A DNA stretch of 64,000 nucleotides. Source: an uncultured Eubacteriales bacterium. GTDB taxonomy: Bacteria; Bacillota; Clostridia; Oscillospirales; Acutalibacteraceae. The position numbers and the translations under genes are program-made. The stretch spans positions 1-64,000 of the forward strand of contig CAKSQS010000005.1 of assembly GCA_934486705.1 (NCBI GenBank), written 5' to 3'. Of the stretch, positions 60,120-64,000 are shown one piece after another. The notes beneath the pieces were generated by a model. It saw only the letters and a program-made list of their open reading frames with translations, was not told the DNA's origin and did no database searches. Each line of letters starts with the position of its first letter. Within the stretch, counting starts at the first letter, position 1.

Positions 60120-62264
60120 ATGGATTTTAAGGAAAATATTGATGAAAATTTAAATTGGGAAAAAGTTAATAAAAAAGATGCTCATTTCTCAAAAAATATA
60201 ACAGATAAATCCGTTTTAAATTTTTCCTGTACAGAATGTTCATGGTGTAAATCTAAGCTGATTAAGACACAAAACAAAAACGAATATGAGATGTTTAAAA
60301 AATTAATCAAAACTGAAATTTTAAACATTCCTTTTGATTTTGCTGCCAAAAGCGAAGAAGCTGCATTTAATAAATTCAAAAAAATGGGATTTCCAATATA
60401 TAAAAATGAATTACACCTTCCATTGAGATGTAATTACAGTTATGAAAAACTGTTTGCTCCAAAAAACAATTATAGAATTAAAGGTTCATATCATTTTGAA
60501 ATAAGCACACAATCAATTGATTATTATCCATACTTTAAGGTATGCCCTTGCTGTGGAAATGATGTTTATTCAGCAAATGAAGAGATTGAGAAACTTGAGA
60601 AAATGGAATATGATAAACTAATAACCAAATATAAATCGAAAGCTGAAAAATTCAATTCCAAAATTGATTTATCTAAATTTGATATTTGTGGCTATTTAGG
60701 GACTTTAGTTGAATTATATAAGGAATCATATATTCTTGAAAAACAAATTAAGAGTTTAATTATTGAAAAACATTCCTGTCGAAAAGAAAGCCTCATAGTT
60801 AAGACGGCATATATTAATGCTAACAGAGATAAGAATATTTCTTGTCAATACATTGCTGCCGAGAAAAAGTTAAATGAGCTTCAAGCTGAAAAGGCAAATG
60901 GGATTTTATTATCTTCAATTGAAAAAAATGCTGCTTGGGAAACATTTCTAGCTAATGACGATGAATGGAATATTTTGACAGTCAAAACGCCGATTGAGCC
61001 AGTTAAACCCGAAGAACCAACTGCTCCTGAAAAACCAATAAAAGTACAGCCTGCCCCTATAAATTTTGATATGACGCGATTAATCGAGCCTACAGAACCT
61101 AATTATTTGCAAGGTAATTTTTTTAATAAGAGGAGGATTACAAAACAAAACACAGAATTAAAACTCAATTATGAGAGGGCAATAGAAGATTATAAAACTT
61201 CATGTCAAGAATATGAAAAAGCATTAGCTGAATACAAAAAGTTATGTAATGATGCTGATAGGAATTATCGGGTTTCATTAGAAAAATACAATCAAGATCA
61301 GATTACTTATACAAATAATTATAATGAATTTCTTAACAAAACAAATTTATACTTGATTGAAAAAGCAAAGTATGAGGAGGAAATGAACAATTACAATACA
61401 AAATTAAAGAAAATTGAAATTCTATCACAGCGCATAGACGATAAAAAGAAAGAAATCTATGAAAAGGCATTACAGAATAAAATCAAACGGATATCTAATG
61501 AAGAGGCTGAATTGATTAAAATTTTAAATGATTTTGATGCAGAATTAAGGGCAAAACTTGAAAAAGAAACATCAGAATTGCCGAAAAAAATTGCTAACGA
61601 TACTATGGTGAAGTTTTTAGATGTTGAGACGGCAAATTTGATAAAAGATTTGTTTGAAATTTATGCCGCTATCGATGAATTAAAATCACTTAATGTAATA
61701 TATCCAAAATACACTGAATTTTCTACATTGTGTACCTTGTATGAATATTTTTTGTCGGGGCGAACAAATGAACTTGCTGGACCTCAGGGCGCTTACAATT
61801 TATATGAAAGTGAAAAAAGAGCAGATAATATCATTAATAAATTAGATATAATCAATTACAAATTGGATGACATTTTAAATGAATTAAATGAAGTAAAAAA
61901 CAACCAAGTTCTTTTATACTCAACAATGAAAGAGATAAAAAAGGGAGTGGATAAGCTTAATAGTAATATTTCAAATATGGTTGTTGAAATGGAAGAAATT
62001 GGGGATGATTTAATATCTCATAAAGATTCTGTAAATTTAAATAGTGATTCGGTTTCTTCAAAATCGAAGCTGCCAACTTCGATAACTTCGCTTTCCTCAT
62101 ATTTGGCGTTGTCATCTTTTATGGATTCACAAAGGCAATCATTTAATTCTACTGTTAAACAGGCCAGTGTAATAAAAAGAGGAATAGCAGGTGGATTGAT
62201 AGCCGGACCTGCAGGTGCTATTGTTGGTGCACTGAGTGCAGTTGACAAAAATAGAAGAAATTAA
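60120..62264 (+). CDS. Large cargo protein: split zinc ribbon, coiled coils, glycine-zipper tail; unknown
   Basis: 714 residues, AT-rich and Lys/Asn-rich. C40/C43 (CSWC) and C142/C145 (CPCC) look like the two halves of a zinc ribbon split by about 100 residues. A proline-rich linker follows (near 280-330, with repeats of the type EPxKPEEPTAPEKP), then long coiled coils (about 335-480 and 560-625), a Ser-rich linker, and a C-terminal glycine-rich hydrophobic stretch (AGGLIAGPAGAIVGAL). Start at 60120, 8 nt after GAGGGGA; the ATG at 60102 overlaps that region. It is 33 nt from its partner gene. A defence or host-interaction role is only an inference. Confidence 0.7.
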   Translation: MDFKENIDENLNWEKVNKKDAHFSKNITDKSVLNFSCTECSWCKSKLIKTQNKNEYEMFKKLIKTEILNIPFDFAAKSEEAAFNKFKKMGFPIYKNELHLPLRCNYSYEKLFAPKNNYRIKGSYHFEISTQSIDYYPYFKVCPCCGNDVYSANEEIEKLEKMEYDKLITKYKSKAEKFNSKIDLSKFDICGYLGTLVELYKESYILEKQIKSLIIEKHSCRKESLIVKTAYINANRDKNISCQYIAAEKKLNELQAEKANGILLSSIEKNAAWETFLANDDEWNILTVKTPIEPVKPEEPTAPEKPIKVQPAPINFDMTRLIEPTEPNYLQGNFFNKRRITKQNTELKLNYERAIEDYKTSCQEYEKALAEYKKLCNDADRNYRVSLEKYNQDQITYTNNYNEFLNKTNLYLIEKAKYEEEMNNYNTKLKKIEILSQRIDDKKKEIYEKALQNKIKRISNEEAELIKILNDFDAELRAKLEKETSELPKKIANDTMVKFLDVETANLIKDLFEIYAAIDELKSLNVIYPKYTEFSTLCTLYEYFLSGRTNELAGPQGAYNLYESEKRADNIINKLDIINYKLDDILNELNEVKNNQVLLYSTMKEIKKGVDKLNSNISNMVVEMEEIGDDLISHKDSVNLNSDSVSSKSKLPTSITSLSSYLALSSFMDSQRQSFNSTVKQASVIKRGIAGGLIAGPAGAIVGALSAVDKNRRN

Positions 62265-62297
62265 ATAATAAAACTTAAGTGTAGAGGAAGAGAAAAA

Positions 62298-62945
62298 ATG
62301 TATCCAATAAATAATATTCAGGGAATATATAAACAGGAAAGCGAATTAGAAGGTAATCATGTAATAATTTTACTTCTTGTAAAGCCATCTGATACAGGTG
62401 CAGATGATTATATAAAAAAGTTCAATTATTTACACTATCGTTCTAAACGGTACTGCTCGATATATTTGCTTGGATACTCACAGGATTTTCAAGGAAAATA
62501 CATAGATGCCATTTCTGTACAAGGTATAGACCATCAAAAATGGCAATATAGCGATCAATGTTTTTCTGACGCATGCGATGAATTACAAAACCGCTTGTCA
62601 AACTGGCACTATTCCGGTGAGCCAGAAATGATTATTTTGCAGAATAGTTCGAATTCGGATTCAAAGAAATGTTTGAATTTTACAAATTATAATTACATAG
62701 ATATCAACTATGGTATTGAAAAACAATACATCGATAGCTTCCCGCGCTTTATGGAAAGACTAATTCAGTCTTGTAAAAATGAAGTCACAGCGGTTGAAGC
62801 AATTACTTCAGCCAATAGAAAGCGCATAAGTCCAAGAAAAGTTATGGAATATGCGATAGAAGAATGCCCTCGCTTACCGCGCCCTGTCAGAAGTATTCTT
62901 AAAGACAAATTGTTTTATAAATCATGTAAAAACAAAGTGGCATAA
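62298..62945 (+). CDS. Second cargo protein, unknown
   Basis: 215 residues, mixed alpha/beta. Strands HVIILLLVK and YCSIYLLGYSQDF near the N-terminus, a central EMIILQN strand, and a helical, basic C-terminus (NRKRISPRKVMEYAIEE; RPVRSILKDKLFYKS). The N-terminal 160 residues look like a globular sensor-type domain; the C-terminus might bind nucleic acid. No family recognised. SD GAGGAAGAG. It probably forms an operon with the 714-residue gene. Confidence 0.65.
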   Translation: MYPINNIQGIYKQESELEGNHVIILLLVKPSDTGADDYIKKFNYLHYRSKRYCSIYLLGYSQDFQGKYIDAISVQGIDHQKWQYSDQCFSDACDELQNRLSNWHYSGEPEMIILQNSSNSDSKKCLNFTNYNYIDINYGIEKQYIDSFPRFMERLIQSCKNEVTAVEAITSANRKRISPRKVMEYAIEECPRLPRPVRSILKDKLFYKSCKNKVA

Positions 62946-63006
62946 TTTGACTTATAATTTGCAATCAAGCAGTAATGCTTGAAATAAAAACTAAGGAGGA
63001 ACCTTT

Positions 63007-63180
63007 ATGAAAGTGTTATCATTAGTAATCTTGGTGACTCTCTTGGTGTTGTAGTGTGCGAAAGCCATTACAAAAATCAAGGGAGTCCCGACCCCTGGTT
63101 GGGTAGAGATATTGATAAGCATCCTCGCCGTAGTAAAATATGGCTTGAAGTTGCTGTCCTTGACTCTCTCTCAATTTTAA
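63007..63180 (+). pseudogene. Small membrane-peptide ORF interrupted by an amber codon
   Basis: A consensus SD (AAGGAGG, 8 nt before ATG 63007) leads into 15 hydrophobic codons (MKVLSLVILVTLLVL), then TAG at 63052-63054. The same frame continues for 41 codons to a TAA at 63178, encoding a membrane-peptide-like sequence (GVPTPGWVEILISILAVV). Options: a nonsense-mutated small protein, a functional 15-residue hydrophobic peptide, or readthrough. Confidence 0.5.
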
Positions 63181-63325
63181 GGGTAGGTCTGAACGGCCTA
63201 GGGGCACTGCTTTTCAGCGGTGTCCTAAATTAATGCATTATGAATCTAATATAGCGATGTGGCAAAAAATAATTTTGCCAAGAGCACAAGCGGTAGGGTA
63301 GCATTTGCAATTAAATAAACTATTT

Positions 63326-63367
63326 AAAAAGCGAGAATTTACTAAAAGTTGTAGATTCTCGCTTTTT
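63326..63367. terminator. Bidirectional terminator at cargo end
   Basis: AAAAAGCGAGAAT (63326-63338) is perfectly complementary to ATTCTCGCTTTTT (63355-63367). Confidence 0.9.
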
Positions 63368-63426
63368 ATTACTGATTCAATAAATATTGCTGCATAGGCT
63401 CTTTTTTCGTTTTTAAGATAAACCTT

Positions 63427-63452
63427 ACTTCACCATTTACTACACCATTTTG
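63427..63452. repeat. Tandem arm-type repeat at the cargo end
   Basis: TTCACCATTT (63429-63438) and TACACCATTT (63441-63450), in the same orientation and nearly the same spacing as the pair at 54180-54200. Likely integrase arm sites for the far end. Confidence 0.5.
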
Positions 63453-63514
63453 GTGTGGACTTGCATAGAGAAATATAAAGATGTATTAAAGTGATTTTTT
63501 TAAAACCCGCGGTA

Positions 63515-63592
63515 CTATCGGGTTTTATGAGATTTTAAGGAGTTATAGGGACATATGAAACGCGGTTCGGCAATTACCATTCCTAATTTCAT
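63515..63592 (-). pseudogene. Orphan 5' end of ychF
   Basis: The far attachment repeat keeps the ychF SD, ATG (63592) and first six codons, then reads into element DNA and stops after 25 codons. It still lies downstream of the original ychF promoter, so it would be transcribed but yields only a short peptide. Confidence 0.8.
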
Positions 63593-63617
63593 TTATTCCC
63601 ATATCTCCTTATTTTAT
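63575..63617. repeat. Attachment site repeat (cargo-distal end)
   Basis: 43 bp identical to 54107-54149. It marks the far boundary of the element. Confidence 0.95.
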
Positions 63618-63684
63618 AAGTATTTGATTATTGTAATATATACAGCTTTTCTGAAAATACGAAAAGAGCTGATACGACTTTTAT

Positions 63685-63713
63685 ATTATAGCGCATCAGC
63701 TCTTCTTTTTCAA
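63685..63713 (-). promoter_or_regulatory. Displaced native ychF promoter with operator-like palindrome
   Basis: On the minus strand, TTGAAA (63713-63708), 17-nt spacer, TATAAT (63690-63685). AAGAGCTGAT (63664-63673) and ATCAGCTCTT (63695-63704) form a perfect 10-bp inverted repeat around the -10 box. Before integration this would have driven ychF. Confidence 0.75.
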
Positions 63714-63800
63714 TATAAATAAGTTTAATTTGTTTTTGCGGCGGGGAATAAATAAAAAAACGGGCGAATGCGGAACGGGTTCTGATTTTTTGAGGTATTT

Positions 63801-63989
63801 TTAATAAGTATTTTGCTTATCTTCAGTTTCAAGTTTTTGAAGGGTTTTCTTTTTAGCCTTTTCTAACAAATTATAGGGGATATTAGGAATTATACATTCA
63901 GAGCACTTTCCAAACTCATCAACTGAAATCGTATCAAGTGTACATTTTCTGCTTTTTTGGTATATACAGTATTCATTTTCACATATCAT
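63801..63989 (-). CDS. Small cysteine-rich protein, unknown
   Basis: 62 residues with cysteines spaced C3, C8, C16, C29 and C32 (MICENEYCIYQ; CTLDTI; GKCSECI). The pattern suggests metal binding. Small proteins with this beginning are familiar in Clostridia but unnamed. It lies outside the element, 80-100 bp upstream of the native ychF promoter and on the same strand. Its own upstream region runs off the window. Confidence 0.65.
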   Translation of the reverse strand: MICENEYCIYQKSRKCTLDTISVDEFGKCSECIIPNIPYNLLEKAKKKTLQKLETEDKQNTY

Positions 63990-64000
63990 TCTAATTACCA

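Larger units (their letters stand above)
54107..63617. mobile_element. Integrated mobilizable element with circovirus-like Rep, in the 5' end of ychF
   Basis: Bounded by a perfect 43-bp direct repeat (54107-54149 and 63575-63617). Core genes on the minus strand: HTH regulator, small conserved protein, Rep, FtsK-like translocase, Xis, Int. Cargo on the plus strand: two AT-rich genes and a broken small ORF. The order translocase-Rep-Xis-Int resembles Tn916, with a CRESS-type Rep in place of the Orf20 relaxase. No type IV secretion genes are present, so it is at most mobilizable. The unit is about 9.47 kb. Confidence 0.92.

Noticed and set aside
63022..63207. 61-codon minus-strand frame
   Set aside because: Antisense to the amber-interrupted peptide ORF, without an SD; could be an antisense RNA but not a gene on present evidence.
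63555..63722. Plus-strand frame of about 55 codons crossing the far att site
   Set aside because: It runs through the att repeat and the displaced ychF promoter antisense; would exist only by chance after integration.
1..64000. CRISPR array, rRNA or tRNA genes
   Set aside because: No regularly spaced repeats of CRISPR type and no rRNA or tRNA signatures were seen on either strand.

Overview
The window reads as a chromosomal stretch of a spore-forming, anaerobic, low-to-mid GC Firmicute of class Clostridia, most like the Oscillospiraceae/Ruminococcaceae of the gut. The evidence is spoIIR, DnaD plus a DnaI-type helicase loader, RNase M5, Mini-RNase III, the L21-Prp-L27 arrangement, a SAM-I riboswitch on metK, many TTG/GTG starts with strong Shine-Dalgarno (SD) sites, and many genes for host or dietary glycan use. 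The family-level placement is an inference. No rRNA, tRNA or CRISPR array was seen.

Layout. 1-6.5 kb: dut, small membrane proteins, an Mrp-type Fe-S carrier ATPase, spoIIR, degV, a possible structured RNA with its own terminator, a 124-bp MITE-like palindromic repeat, and mtaB. 6.6-11.4 kb: a sugar operon (nucleotidyltransferase, rhamnose mutarotase, nagB, nagA, ybaK) followed by fucO. 11.5-20 kb: housekeeping genes (acpP, proS, DUF1538 plus a double PII-like protein, dnaD/dnaI, mnmG). 20-25.7 kb: an SGNH hydrolase, a GH43-like enzyme, and a heterodimeric ABC exporter with one degenerate ATP site. 25.7-29.6 kb: L21 leader, rplU-prp-rpmA, two DUF2007-like proteins, obgE, mrnC and a GtrA protein. 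29.6-33.9 kb: an AraC regulator divergent from a TIM-barrel/GH20/Gfo-Idh-MocA operon. 33.9-35.3 kb: SAM riboswitch and metK. 35.4-44.7 kb: a surface polysaccharide cluster (glf, four glycosyltransferases, Wzy-like, Wzz-like with a dead kinase-like domain, Wzx), with its later genes visibly richer in A+T. 44.7-54.1 kb: comEC, holA, rnmV, a lipase, glpK, alr, a zinc peptidase and ychF.

54.1-63.6 kb is a complete integrated mobile element of about 9.5 kb, bounded by a perfect 43-bp direct repeat. The repeat covers the ribosome binding site, start codon and first codons of ychF. The element carries a tyrosine integrase, excisionase, FtsK-like translocase, a Rep protein strikingly like those of circoviruses (HUH endonuclease plus SF3 helicase), a small conserved protein and an HTH regulator. 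Next to rep is a hairpin presenting AAGTATTAC, the CRESS-virus nonanucleotide, beside a tandem hexamer. At the other end are two AT-rich cargo genes of unknown function and a small membrane-peptide ORF interrupted by an amber codon.

Integration cut ychF away from its own promoter, which now lies beyond the far attachment site (63685-63713). The integrase promoter is 83% identical to it over 58 bp, and the integrase now lies directly upstream of ychF on the same strand. The element therefore seems to supply a look-alike promoter for the gene it interrupts. The circovirus-like replication module and this promoter replacement are the most notable observations in the window.
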